This document shows, piece by piece, positions 11,151 through 24,424 of a stretch of DNA of 64,000 bases (positions are counted from its first letter, which is position 1; each line of letters begins with the position of its first letter). Position numbers and translations under genes: made by a program. This DNA is from Promerops cafer. Lineage: Eukaryota > Chordata > Aves > Passeriformes > Nectariniidae. The notes beneath the pieces are model-generated. The model saw only the letters and a list, made by a program, of their open reading frames with translations, searched no databases and was not told where the DNA came from. Location of the stretch: NCBI GenBank assembly GCA_013398275.1, contig VZSE01006462.1, positions 7,851,778 through 7,915,777 on the forward strand. Reading direction: 5' to 3'.

Positions 11151-14100
11151 GACCAATGGCATATTTAAGCTCTAGAGCTGACAGGTGCTGAAGGGATTCA
11201 AGAAATTATCCAAAATGAAAGCAACTGGAGACACCCGAATATCAAACTGCCAAATCATGTGGGGACTGTCAGAGGGTGTAACACAAGCACTCTGCTTTTA
11301 GTGAGCCAGATGCAGCAATGGAACAAATACCTGTGATGAGGGATGATGATCTTATTCTGGGGTGATTAATAAAAACAACACAACTCTTCACTTACATACA
11401 TTAGAGAAGTGAGCCAAATATTTAGACACTTACTGGGGCTGAGGTAGTTTGGCCAGAGAACATCCAGGCACTACCATCTGACCTGGAAAAATGCCCAGAT
11501 GAGAATGTTAGCTTTTCAGATGTTTTAAATTAAGAACTGTGCCTGGAAGTTAACTTTTCACTTAACAACAAAACCTTATTTTAATCCAAGATCTGTCTAT
11601 TGCAAGCATAGCAATCACCAGTCATGCCTTTCTCAGAGTAAACTCAGACTTTATGAGTTGCACGTGGTTTGTAAATGAGGGGATAAATAGGTATCAAACG
11701 CTCTGTGCAAATTTACCACAAAGACATCTGGATTTGAGAACCTCCCAGCAGGCAAGTTGCTAATGATCTCAAATGTTTCCTTCAAAGAGAACGACTTGGT
11801 TAGGTCTCTGTACTCTTTAAAGATCTACAGGAAATTCAAGCAGGGAAATGGCATAGGTTTATTTTTAGTCATGGATACGACTTCCTTCAAAATAATACGC
11901 ATGTCAGAAGTAAGCTGCTTCTTGGTGTTGTGCATTCTCAAAATGCTCATGCCTTCCTGCCTTGCAGGATTAATTGTAATTCTGTGGAAATGGCAATATT
12001 TCAGCATGGTAGTTGAGAACGTCCCTGTTTTATGGATTCTCTTGGCAGGGATATGTGTCCCTAAGGGAAGCATAGTTTGAGTAGCTTTGCATCAAGGATT
12101 ACCTTTCATCAGCCTTGAGACTGAGGAGGGATGAGGCATGGAAGAGAAACGATGCTGTGGCAATTCCTAACCAGTGTTTCAACTGACTGGTGCAGCTCAG
12201 CAGATCCTGCTTGGTTGCTCTTCAAGACCAGCCACCACCAGTCTGACTTTCAGCTTTAATGCACTGGTTCAGTTTCTTATCTATGCCCTAGCTGGGCTGG
12301 CTACGGGGAGAAGTCACAGCACTGATCAAGCCAGGGTTTTCCTGCTCCAGTAGAAATTAAGGGTGATGACATAAAAGCCTTAGGGATCTGTTTAGCCATG
12401 GATGTTCCAGCCCAGATCCTGGGAGTCTGAATAGCCTGGGAGTCCCTAAATTACCCCACAACTTCTGCTGAGGACTGGAGCAACGGTTTACGGTGTTGAT
12501 GGATATAAGGTCCAGTATAAAACCCTGTGGCCCCAGGGCTCGTCTGCATTGAAATGCCCAAGGTTTTTCTCAGTCTAAATAAATATGTTGCTAAAGGTTG
12601 CAAAATACATTACTGGAGTACTCAGGGAGCTAAATCTCTTTAGGCTGTAGAGTATCTTTTAAGTTTTTTTTTTTAACGCACAGGATGGGTCTTTGCCTTT
12701 AAGCCCAGTCCACACAAATGTGTACACAAAGTCCATTTTTCACGGAAAGCAAGGCCCCAGGGTAGAGGATGTTGACATTGGAAAGATTTCCTAGTCAAAC
12801 TGTTTTCCTGCCCTGATTGCTCTCTGGGGTCCTGGGCATGATACACATTCTGTGGTAGGGGCAGGGAAAGGAGTGGGGGGAAAAAGCCTTCAAAATAGTT
12901 TGTACTGCAAGTTGCCAAGTTTTGTGTGGTAACTGGCTGCAGGAACCGAGCTTCTTTTAGAAACTCTTCCTCAAGGAGATCCCTCCTTCCTCAGGGGAAT
13001 CATTCCAGGCTCATGCCATAGCTGGATTGCACACACACAAAAAAACAGAACTAGTCAGTGCTACTGGTCCCTATCCTGCTTTTTTCCACCAGCTTGTGCA
13101 CAGTGCCTGTGACCTTCTCGTGGGCTTTGGTTGTTTTTCCTCATTAACTGTATGGGCTGCCAGGCAAGTCAGCCTTATGTGAATCCCATGGCACCCTTAA
13201 ACAGAAAAGACCACTGTAGTTGGGGCACTAGCAGTGAGACTCCATAAAAACTTAGTGTAAATCTGATGAGGCTCTTTAGCTGATGATGAGGAGGGATGTA
13301 TCTGAGGATCTCTCCCAGGGTTAGTACCAGTGTAAAATCCAAGTTTTCCTCTCCCCTCTCTGTATGGTTATGTGGACACTTGAGACCAAAGAGGCCTCCT
13401 GAAAGGAGAGGAAGGTGAAAATGTCTTGGGAAATATATGGCTTGTTACTCTGGCAGCCAATCTCGGGATGCAGGCTCCTCTATTTGCAGTTCCCTTTGTT
13501 CTGCCTGAAGTGGCTGTGTACAGCAGATGTCCCCAAGCAGGTCCACTCTTCTTTCCTCTGACAGAAACAGTTTTGAGGCAAACAACATTAGTTTGGCTAC
13601 AGGGATTTTGATCCGTGGAGAGAAGTTTAAAAAAGCCTGGTATGACAATGGATATTTTTCTGGCACCAGGCAGTTTGGCAGGGACACATCTGGACACGTT
13701 ACCCCTGTGCCCAGATCCTGTCTGCTGACTGCCGGCCGATAGCAAAAGGCTGAGGTAGATTTACTCACTGGTCAGACTTTCCCATCTCCTGCCTGCACTA
13801 AATGAGGCAAACAAAGAAAATACGGCCAGATACGGGTGTGTGTGACCTCATGGAAATCCCGGTTTGGATTAATTGGTAAATTAGCCTGGGGATGGAAAGT
13901 TACTGCAGTTGTTGCTTAGGCAGAAAAGTGAAGGAATAACAGCACAGTACAATATACAGTGAGACAGCAACATGAGCTTTGTGCTAAGCCCTGTGATGAT
14001 CCCTTGGCAGCACTTGGGCACTACAAAAAGCAAGGGAGGGTATTCTCTCACCAGGGAGTCAAGGATGAGTTGGCATAACAGCTCTGCACTAACCCTACCC

Positions 14101-15459
14101 AGCCCCTAGGATGTGGCTTAAAGCAGGCAGCAAATGTAAAACAGGAAGCAGCTAAAAAGATAAGGTTGTTTCCACACCCTATTTTTACATATGCCCAGAT
14201 CCTCCCAGGTCTGAGGCTGGAGCTGACTGGGGCAGTTAGAAGCCCTTGTGACCTCAGTGGAGTCACATCTCTTTCCAGCATTGCTCATCTTGCTATTCCA
14301 CTCTGTCACACACAGGCATGACTTCCACTGCCTTTTACTCCCTCTCTAGGTTTGCACACACTGACACAGGCTTGGTGCTGCTAAAAAACAGGCAATGGAT
14401 TCCTCATGCAGCTGTACCTGGGATTTATATTTAGATCACAGTTGCCCATGAGGCAAGAGATGAGCTAGAAGGAGATCATCTGTGATGGAACTGACAGGAG
14501 CTGCTAAACTTCTTGCAGGGTTGTTTACATCTTTTCATATTCACAACCTCTTGTGAAAGTCTGGAGTAAACCTTTTAGCCTTTCACCTCTCCTACCTAAA
14601 CCATGTTTTCTTCCTCTCTCTTCTCTGTGGGACTCTATTTAGAACTGCATAATTCTGGACAAGCTTCCCCCTAAACAAATGCTTTTGTTTGCTGCAAGCT
14701 AGGGGAAAGGAAAACAGGAATTTTAGATCACATGGTAGGAACAGTCACTGGGAGACATCCAATAGTCCAGTTTAAGGTATGTGAATATCTCCCTCCTATT
14801 AAAATGACAGACTGCTACTCTCCTATGAGAGGGACAAGAGAATCTTAAAATTAATATACAATAATATACTGCTGTATATTTACTGCTGTAACTCCATACC
14901 TCTTTGTGCACGTTTTGAAGAAGTGTCTAGAAGGCAGGATTGACCTCTAGTCGCTCTTTGCCTTTTCTTGCAAACAAGGAAAACAAGGCAGCATTGACTG
15001 ATGCCCGGGCCAGCTGGTGGGGCTGGGTAAATTTCCCTGCTCTCCAAATGGGAGTGACACCATCCAAAGCACATTGGGGAAGTACTCCTCGGCACCCACG
15101 CTCTCCTGGGAGAGTGCTGAGTGGCCCCAGCCGTGGACTGAGCCCTGCAGGTGCAGGGCTGGGCACATCTGTGTCAGAGCAGTGTTTTATTTCTCAGCAC
15201 AGGTGGGTGTGAGAGCTCAGTTCACCCCCCGCTGCCTGGGCAAGCCAGCTGCTGGGATGAGGAACCCACACGTGGTGCAGTCCCACGGAACATGCACTGA
15301 CGCGCCTGCCTGCGACCCGGCTAGCCACACAGGGGATGGATGCACGCAGGCTGCGTGTCAAGGTGTGGGGACCGACAGCTGGGGGAGCCGCAGACTGTCA
15401 GTCCTACCGTGGGTCGGGTGCGCACGGCCAGAAGCTGTCGGAGAGGCGGCAAAGGGAGC
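11151..15459. other. Non-coding stretch, becoming GC-richer to the right
   Basis: No exon or known repeat identified. GC and CpG content rise from about 15000 onwards into the repeat block that starts near 15460. A 153-residue open frame at 15017-15478 has random-like composition and no domain I can name. A TATA-like string (AGTATAAAACC) lies near 12515 without other promoter support. Confidence 0.5.
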
Positions 15460-15900
15460 GAGGAGGCTGCTGGTTTGAGATTCCCGGTCAGGGCTTATTG
15501 AGGAAGTGGGGGTGGAGGAGATCCTGCCAGGAACGTTCCAGGACCAGAGCAGCCTCGTGCACCTCCGTGCGAGGGTTTTTCAAGGGGGGTGGAATCAGGG
15601 GGTGGGCACAAGTCCATGTCCAATAGGGTATCCTCAGGGGAGGAGAGAGCAAAGAGACCCATCCAATGGGCAACCGGTGGGAGGAGGAAGGGGTTACAGC
15701 AACCAATGGGGAACCGAGGAACAGGGAACATTCTGGAGAAAGGGTAGGGGTTACAATTGATGGGCAGGTCAGGGAGGGAAGGGTTACAGTGATTGAAGGG
15801 GAACATTCGAGAATAAAGGGAGGGGTTACAATAATTGACAGGGAAAGGGGTGGGTACAAGTAACAAAGGGACAAACCATTTTAAACTTTTAGGGGGAAAA
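15460..15900. repeat. G-rich degenerate repeat block, possibly LTR-derived
   Basis: The motif GGG(G)TTACA with A or G following recurs at 15690, 15747, 15781 and 15822, with a weaker version at 15852. GGGAACATTC occurs twice (near 15724 and 15799), and CCAAT(G/A)GG occurs several times (near 15629, 15662 and 15703). Spacing is irregular, roughly 30-57 bases. The mix of CCAAT boxes, short direct repeats and a sharp local composition change resembles an endogenous-retrovirus LTR enhancer region, but I cannot assign a family or find TG...CA ends. The 201-residue minus frame across it (15495-16100) reflects the repeats and looks non-genic. Confidence 0.45.
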
Positions 15901-18900
15901 CAGAACACAACACAACAATGCACGATGTCTCTGCCTGGGGGTGATGGAGGCAAGGTGGTCCTGGAATGCATGGTGATTGCAGATTTAAAAATCCCCTCAT
16001 GATCATTGGTAACTCTGGATCGGTTTGGAGACAGAGGGGCAGGAGGCACATCAATGCCAAGCTCTCCATTGCAAGGCAGATATGACGGATATAGAGCCAC
16101 TCTTCCTTTTGAATGATTTATTATGCTGTTTTCTTGGGATCATTTTAACACAGCTAAACTGCTCTCTACGTATTTGGAATCAGCAGTGCTGCTCGGAAAT
16201 GTTTTTTCTGGTCAATTTTCCATTGAAGTTTATTGTTTGCACTCCCAAAATATCACCTCAGGGTGGATTTTGGTCCCTGTGAATGGATGGGGATGTTTAT
16301 TGCTCCCAGCAGGACCTCTGCAGCATGTCAACTAAAAGAAAGAAAACAAGTCCCCACATTGCCATCAAAATCAGCTGTGACAATAAACATCACTGTCCTG
16401 AGGGATGAGAGAGGAGGGTGGTAGGTTAGAAGGCACAGGAAGCTGACAGCTTGGGTCAACTTTTCAAATTACCCTGGCCAAGGCTGATTCTGGGTGAACT
16501 TCATCAAGGGGCCTGCTCCAGACAAAAAGGGAAAATGCTCAGTTACCCTGTGGCTTTTCCCAAAACTCTAGTACACAGAGCTTTGAAAAGCAGCATGTTG
16601 AGAAGGAATGGGTGAGATTGCCAAAATTTGAGGGGAACCGTTGGTTTGTGCTGTGAGTTGCAGCAAAACTCCTCCCAGCCAGTTGCAGACCTCACTTACA
16701 CAGATGTGTTGTCTGGGTGAACTGGGCTGGTATTTACCAAGCTTCCCTTCAGTCCAGCAGCATCTTCTAAAGTTGTATCATCTCATACCCCCAGCTGGAA
16801 AGCTGTTCAGTTCTTGTCTCTTTGCCATCTCTCTTACAGCATGATTTATCTTATGAATGAGATCCCAGTGTGACCTGCTGAATAAATCCCATGTTTAGGA
16901 AAAGCCTCTTATGTTTATTTGAAAGCATCACCAGAGAAGTGAAGGGCTTTGATACGGGATGTAGGAAGTCAGATAAGGAGGCTGATAAACTCTGGGTTTG
17001 CTCTAGATTACATGGTTGAAGAAGAGTATTTTGCAGTGTACTGTACTTCAAACCAGTCAGCTGAAACAGACTTTTTGGGTGAAGTAATTTCCAGGCAGGC
17101 ATAATAAAGCTATGCATTTTACAAATTAGGCCATTGATGGTCTTGTCAGGAAAGCAGATGAATACCAAATATAGACAAATCCACAACAAACAAGGACCAT
17201 TTATTCGCTTGTTTGAGCACCTTCAGTGCTAGAGGTCTCCAAATCACCCAAGGGGGCTCTAAATCCTACAGTGATAGGATTGTGCAGTCAGAATATGATT
17301 AAACCATTAGGGTGAACTTCTGTAACTGCAACAGGAGTTAAGATAGGTCTGGTGGCTGCTTTATTTTACATCTTGCAATCCTGCCACTGCTAAGCTGTGA
17401 TTGCAAGCCACAGACCTGCCTTCTGATGTGATCTTGACAATTAAGAATTAAGTGAATTTGGATAGAAACCAACATAAGGATTCAACCTAGAGATCACTAT
17501 TTCTTACAGAATTGTTTCCCTGTTCTGCACAAATACTTCATACTAGGCCTCAAGAGTCAAGTGTTTATCAGAGTGTTTATCAGATTTCTTCTGATATCTT
17601 TTAGTTTTGAAAAGGAAACCTTTTATACCCTACAGTCTACAACCATGCTTTCAGTATTGAAAATTTGTATTTTAAACACATTTTTTCTTTACTAGTGTGA
17701 CCAGAAATACCCGTACTTATTAAATTTGAGATGAGTTTAAAAAAAAAAAATCTTCCTTTACATTCTGTGTTTGTTTCATAGCTTGGGGAATGAAATGCAG
17801 TTTTTAATTTGGGTAGTTTTGCTGGTAGGTTCCTAGTGCTGTCTTGCTTGTGGTGTGGCTACTACATAGTAACATAATATTTATTTATCTGAACCAGCTG
17901 TTTTTACTGGAACAGAATGCCCCTCCCCAGCAAATTTTTCAAGCCTTTTCTATTTACTTCAAGTTCTGGCAAAAAAATAAAGAGAAGAGGAAAAAAAAAG
18001 AAGCAGACTGCCTGTCAGCTGACAGTAGCCTTTTAAATATAATGATATTGGCCTAGCACTGGTGGGAGAAAAACCTGTGCTGTAGCCAGATACTGAGGGA
18101 CTGCCCTGCATGAGGACTGTGGGACTGTGGCCACAAATTTGCCCTCCTGTTGAGGTCCAGCAGCAGGGCTGAGAGCGTGACAGGCCAGCTGCACCTGGCC
18201 CAGCACCCCCTGCAGCCCGGGGACAAGCTGGTGGAGCAGAAGGGATGCGTGGTTCCCTGTCAAGGCCCCATCCTGCACCATTCTGCCTCTCCAGAGCCCT
18301 GGGCTAAAGGCACATTAGGATCTCCCCAGTCACATGTCCCATTTGTTACTTTCTTTGCCACCCTTTATGGTGGAGCTTTCCTTCTTTCACTGCTCTGCTC
18401 TGCGTCTGTCCTGGAAAGAGAAACACGGAGATTATTCAAGTCTGATAATTCACTGTTCAAGCGGAGTGTTTGTCCAGCTGTTTGCTGTTTCTGAGCACCA
18501 GCAGTGAAGAATTACACTGCAGTACTTCTCTGAGTGCTTTTTGGTGTTTCTTTAAGTTTTAGTGTTCATTTCACAGTCACTGCTGCTGGCAGCATAGAGA
18601 CACCCCATCCTCTGTTTTGAAACCTGGGCTTTCCAGACAAAGTCTCTAGAAAAGTTCTACTGGACGTGTGGCTGTCCCACACGGACCTGAGACACGGATG
18701 CTGCATGAGACCAGGGTGACAATGTGTGACAATGCCCCCGTGCTGGGAGCCTTGTTGTCCTGGCATGCAGAGGGATGCTGCCCTGAGTGCTGTGAGCACA
18801 CAGCTGCCCAAGCACACCTTGGCAAACCCACGGGCTTTGCACTGCTTCTCGTGCCCACCCTGGGCATCGGGGCACACGCCAGCCCATCTGCTGCTCCCAG

Positions 18901-19070
18901 TGGACTGGTGCGAGTCCGGGCAATGCCCGGCAGGGCGGTCACAGCGGCAGGGCCTGTCCCCTCTGCAGGCAGGGCTTTTGCCCTCCCTTTACAGCCATTT
19001 GTTCTCCTTGGGAAATCTCTCTCATCAGAAATAGCTCTCCCCTCCCCCTGGCGCTTACTCCCACACGGTG
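15901..19070. other. Non-coding stretch
   Basis: No exon or known repeat recognised. The interval 18.1-19.0 kb is relatively GC-rich with overlapping short open frames on both strands, none resembling a known protein. AT-rich DNA dominates 17.4-18.0 kb. Confidence 0.5.
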
Positions 19071-19265
19071 TATTTATAGAGAGCAGCCGCGGTCCCGCTT
19101 AGCTAAACGGAGGCTGTTCAAGCCTTGCTACGCTGCCGCTGTCTGCGCTTTGACAGCCGCTGCCTAATAAAAATTCAGTCCCTTGGCTCCGAGTCTAGAG
19201 CTCACATCAGTATGCAAAAACAAATGCAAATAAGGGAGAGGTCTTGCTGCCTGATGCAGGTGAGC
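19071..19265 (+). promoter_or_regulatory. Candidate TATA promoter with octamer sites and a splice donor
   Basis: TATTTATA at 19071-19078 is followed by a locally CpG-enriched segment, an octamer motif ATGCAAAT (19224-19231) and an octamer-like ATGCAAAA (19212-19219). A good splice donor, GATGCAG|GTGAGC, has its GT at 19260-19261. A TATA box, about 150 bases of possible first exon and a donor in the right order are what an unannotated plus-strand transcript would show. No coding frame supports it, so this is an inference from motifs. Confidence 0.3.
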
Positions 19266-22200
19266 AGAGGATGGTGCTGCCCTTCTATTCATCTTTTTCC
19301 TGTCTTGGCTTTCATTTTTGACCTTATTGCAAGTCTTGGCTCTGGAATTTCCACTGCCTTTTCCTGTGGCATCGCTTGTATAGGGACAGAGTACGTTAGC
19401 AATCAGATTAAGCACAGTTTTTTCCACTCTGTCTGGAACTCTGCAGCTCTGGGGTGTCAGCTCTCCTGCTGATTGCTTTGAAGCTACTTTTTACCATCTC
19501 AAAAGTGTCGCTAAATTTTGAGACACCTTCTTGTTAGAAAAGACAGGGAGAGGCTGCTGCTCAATTTTCTTTCAATTTCTCCACTCAATTATACCTCAGC
19601 ACAGCTTATTATAACATGTAGTCATTCTCTTTCTGACCAGCATGGATTTCAGCCAGTTGATTTCCCATCAAGTGCAATTTTTGCTATTTTTGTTTGTTAT
19701 TGATTCACTTCTAATTTTTTTTTTGAGTGTATGTAGCACACAAGATTCCTACAATACCAGAAGTAGATTGAGCCTATTTATGTAGCTTATTTATTGGTAT
19801 CTAGCAATACTCATTTAATGTTAATTTTGAACACATGTATTTTAGAACCTGAGTTTTTGGCAGTTAGTTTCTACATCTGGGTCATCAGCTTGTTGTTAAT
19901 TTTTGGACAGCTGCTCCTCTGTCACATTTTAAATACTGGTTTTGGTTAGGGATGGGCCAGCCAGTTTATTTCAAGTAAGAACAGTTCAGAGCCATCATGC
20001 CTCACACAGACTCAGAGGGGATCAGCCAAAACCGTGGGAATAAAATAGATTTTTTTCCTGAGGCTGAAGAGAAAGTTTCATTTAGGGGACTCACTCTGTT
20101 CCTCTTCAGATGTCAGTGAAGTAAATTGTTCCTTCAACATGGTTGGCAGCTCTTTCTTGGCTGAAAGCAGACAGACAGCTCAATCTAATTGCACAGAGAT
20201 GTTCTCCTGCTTTCCCTTTTCAAGTAAAACAGGTTTATATGTTTCTGTGGGGCTGGCTGAACAAACAACAGGTGGATCTAAAAAAGCCCTCTGGAAAATC
20301 CCTACAGTTGATGCCCTGGGAAATGACAGGGGAGTGTGTTAGAGCCACTCCCCTTGCTAGGGTAGCCTGTGTTCTGCTAATGCCCTGAGAGTGTAGAGAA
20401 GTGGAGGATGGGGACAGTGCCAGAGGGTAGCCTGGCGAGAGAGAACAGGTCCTGAAAGTTTAGGTAAACTGCAAAACTCATCACTTTATGTATGTGTCCG
20501 TATTCAGTGCAAAATCTGTCACACTGAAATTTCTAGGGTTCTGCAAAAATCCCCCTTTAAATATAGATGGGCATTTGTGTGCTTGTTATAAAGATCAGTG
20601 TGAACAGGGAGTTGGCCGTCTAAAAATGGGACATGATGACTTTTCACGTAGATGCTAAACAAAAATGTGACAGCACAGTGCAAGGTGTTAAATTACTTGG
20701 TTGTTTTTGAGGATAGTACCATTTAAAATATGCAATCTGTACCTCTTTACCTCACTGCCCATACTAGGTCTGCTACTGCTGCAATGGCACCAACCTCCAA
20801 AAAGTACTGAACATCTTTTTTTTTTTTTTTAAATCTTTCAAGAGGAGCTTGAAATTGGGTCAGATTTTATTCTCAGCCATTGATCACTAAATCGACTGTA
20901 GCCTTTTTCCTCCTGAGCTACTCAACGGGAGGAAGGGCAAGGGGAGTGATCCACACTCAGGGCTGTAGGGTAAGGAGCAAAGGATGAGGAGGGAACCGAC
21001 ACCCCTGACCTGCTCCTTATGTGACCAGGTAAATAAAGAGGATTTTCAATACTTTAGGGCAGCCAGTTGACCTGGTTTGTAGGTGAATGGAAATACAGAT
21101 GGCATTCCATATTAAATAAAAAACCAACCCAACCCAAAGAAAGTAAAACAGTTCCTCTGCTCTGAGGATTTTATCCCTCTACAATACTCATTTGGCAGCA
21201 TTTGCCCTGGCAGTGACTTGTGCTGATAAACACTGGGAGATGCTTGGAGATGTCTCCTACTCCTCTGGAAACACAGTTAGAAAAAAAATCTGTATGAACA
21301 ACTGCTGCTCTAAAACATCCACCTTTGCTTGCAGCATGATACCCCAGCTCAGCCCGTGTGCCTCTGTTCCAGAAGAGGATTCACATTTTTATCAAAAGCA
21401 AGAGAATCCATATATCTGGGTTGAGATCACGTTGTGTCCAGTCCTCTCATCCCAGTCTTCTGCCTTGTTGCCTGCAGTGCCACCTCCCTCCTGCCTGCCC
21501 CACAGTCTTCCCTCTGCCCAGAAGGAAAGGGGGTTGTCCTCTCCACACACCTCTGCCTGGCCTCTGGCCTGCACTGAGGGAGGTGGTATCTATTAAGTTT
21601 ATTAACAAGAACAGAAAACAGTGTTTAATGAGCAATAAGACCAAGAGGCATCCCCAAGTGACCAGGTGGGGCTGGTCATTTCCAGTGCAGTGCAGGATGA
21701 CACTCACAAAGGGGCTGGTACCTGCTACTGCCTGGTCCTAGTCCTCTGCTGGGTGCTGCCTACTTGAGACCAGGGCCCTCTTCTCTTTGTTGCAGTTGTT
21801 TTCTGGTGGACCTAATCCCGCTAAGAAGTTTTTGTCCTCGTAGTGACACAGCAAAGTACCACACAGCCAAGTGTATCTTCACAAAGGGTTTTCTGCAATA
21901 GGTGAATTTCCGTCTTATGAGAAAGGACCTCTCTGAAACAGCTAGGTCACAAACGTTTTTTTTGTGCTGTGTATGGCATTTTTTTTTCTTTTATTTCTTT
22001 TAACTTTAGGTAAGAGTTCTCTGGTAAGCATCATTAAAGCTCACCGCAAAAGTTGTAGTGACCTTGTGTGTTTCTCTCAACACGGAGCAGTTCCTGGGAG
22101 GATTCCACAGTCCTGTGGTTCAGCACAGCCTGTCTCTGGTTCTTCTCCCTCTGAGTCACAGGGCTGTGTCACCAGGAAGGTCATGGGACTGCCAAACATA

Positions 22201-24424
22201 CCAGCGGGTGGATTTGGGGTTCCTTTCATCATAACCTCAGCTGATACCTCTTTTCCCTCAGTGACCTTCTGTGGGTTTTTATAAAATCTAAGCCATATGC
22301 AGTGTTGGCATATAACCACCCAGTCGATATTTAGGCTCCTGGGAAGCATCCTTCCATGTGGATGTCACCAAGTTCCGTATCCACAGATCAGTTTCCATAG
22401 TAACTAATGTTATTCAATGAGAGGGGGAAAATCAGGGGATTTTGAAAGGGAAAGACTAACACTGGAAGGGAGCAAGTGGAACAAACAGCATGTACAGTGG
22501 CTAGGAACACACCACAGGTTTTCTGATGTGTGTTTTAGGGAGACTTGCGTGGTTTGTGAACCGTTCCTTTCCTCATGAGATGTGCCAAAAGCTTGGCAGT
22601 GCAAAATGAAATGGTGCTTCACAGTATCGCCCTCATACAAATCCTGTGTCAGCTTATATTTATTCACACACTTGTGAGCACATGGAGACAAGAGGAAAAT
22701 GAGCTTTATTCCCTGTTTCAAAGAGAATTGTCATACCAGTATTTTGGAGAAGCAAACATGCATTCTTTTGATACTCCTGCCTCATCCCTGCTGAAACAAT
22801 GGAGAAGTGGAAAAGAACAGGACTCAGGCAGAACCACTTTTTAGCGTCTCACTTATTCCTGCTGTCATAAATGCCACCTCCAATGGGTATAAAATGATGG
22901 TGCTGCTAACATATTCTTACATATGCCGGTCAGAGTCACTACTACTGATACATTGCTGCTTGAGCTGTGGGATCTGATGAGCAGAAGTGTGTATTTTCCT
23001 TCGGCCATGTGGTGCAACTCAGGGAAGAAATATATTGGTTAAAAATATATCTGAAATTAATTTATTATGTGAATCTAGAATCTTGCACATCACAGATTGC
23101 ATGGCATGACATATATTCCTCTGGAAAGCAAATGTTCAGAATGTTAATTCGGCAGAAATAATTATTCGGAAGTCAGGAACGATCAGTTCAAAAAGCCATA
23201 GGAAACTGTGCATTCATACATTTGTACAAGTGTCCTTGTTAAACATGCATATGGCAACGCCTTGTCCTAGGACTCAGTAGGCTAGGTAGAGGCAAAACCA
23301 CATAAAGGAAGATTCATGTCATCCAGGTTTAGCTGGGTGAAGAAAGTTGTCTGAGTTAGTTCTCTTGGCTCTGTCTTTAATTAGTGGATAGTAACAGATG
23401 TCTCCTGTTGGTGACTCACCCCATCTATTTTAGGTTGCCCATTAGAGGTTCCTGTTTCTGTTCCTTTACTAAAAGGGAAGCTAGTGGATGATTAGATTTA
23501 AACAGCCAAAGGCTGGTGAGGTGAAGCCCACCTAGAGGTGTGCATCCCGTGATGGTCAGAGGGCGGTAACTCTACAGAGAAAGAAGTTTGGCTCTCTTGT
23601 TCTTACCTCATCCACAAAATGGACTGTTGGTTGTCACTGGGGCACAGCATGGGCTTTGGTCTTAGAGTAGTACATTTCACCCTCCAGGTGAGGGTAATTG
23701 CACACACCCTGTCTGTAAGGATGGCACCTGTCCCTGCTAACCCTAGACTGGTCGTGGGCACCATCTGAGACAGCGCTGTGGAGTGCTGGCCTGAATCATG
23801 CAACATAACCACAGTGATAGTTTGACAGTGTGGAAAAACCCCAGGAGAAGAGCCATGACACAGCATTGTTTACTAGTGGAGGCGTAGCTAGAGAGTCAAA
23901 ACCAGGACCCCGTGACATGGAAAGGCACAGGGACTGGTGTGACATTTTGTCTGGTAGATAGAGAGATCACTAAGAAATCTGCTTTAAGTTGGGCAGCTCA
24001 TGTGAGGGCTGTGACAGAATTAAAAAAGCAAATCCACACGGGTGGTGGGGATCTGGGGCAGGCAGGGAGCACAGCTATTCTGGGCCCTGGTGAGGCTGAC
24101 AGACGCACGCAGCATTTCCTGGCAATATGCTCAGGAGCGGAAGCTTCGTGCTCAGTTCAGAGGTACAGCCACTTCTTGCCTCCACAGCCAAAGCAGGTAG
24201 GAGTAGCTGAGCAGGGAACATCACACAGCTACAGCTCCCCTTCTGCAACGTTCAGCAGGAGGAACCAAAACCTCCCAAAGGAATGGCAAGGTGAGGAGAA
24301 GCCAAATATGCTTCAGGGCTGCAGATGAGAGAAGCACTTTGCTAATGCTCTCTGTGCGCTTTTCCAAGCTGATCCGTGTTACTGGGGCACAAAGGTGAGC
24401 CACTGAGCAGGAGTTATCATCCCT
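19266..24424. other. Non-coding stretch
   Basis: No exon or transposable element recognised. An RFX X-box-like site lies at 22391-22404 (listed separately). Runs of T or A occur near 20818-20831 and 21958-21990. Confidence 0.55.
22391..22404. promoter_or_regulatory. RFX X-box-like motif
   Basis: GTTTCCATAGTAAC fits the 14-bp RFX imperfect palindrome GTTNCCATRGNAAC at every position. A single motif of this length can occur by chance in 64 kb when degeneracy is allowed, and no transcription start is known nearby. Confidence 0.35.

Noticed and set aside
15017..15478. 153-residue open frame on the plus strand
   Set aside because: GC-rich DNA suppresses stop codons here; the sequence has no domain or similarity I can name.
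15495..16100. 201-residue open frame on the minus strand
   Set aside because: It runs across the G-rich repeat block; its recurring Cys-Asn-Pro strings mirror the DNA repeat, and there is no signal, domain or splice support.
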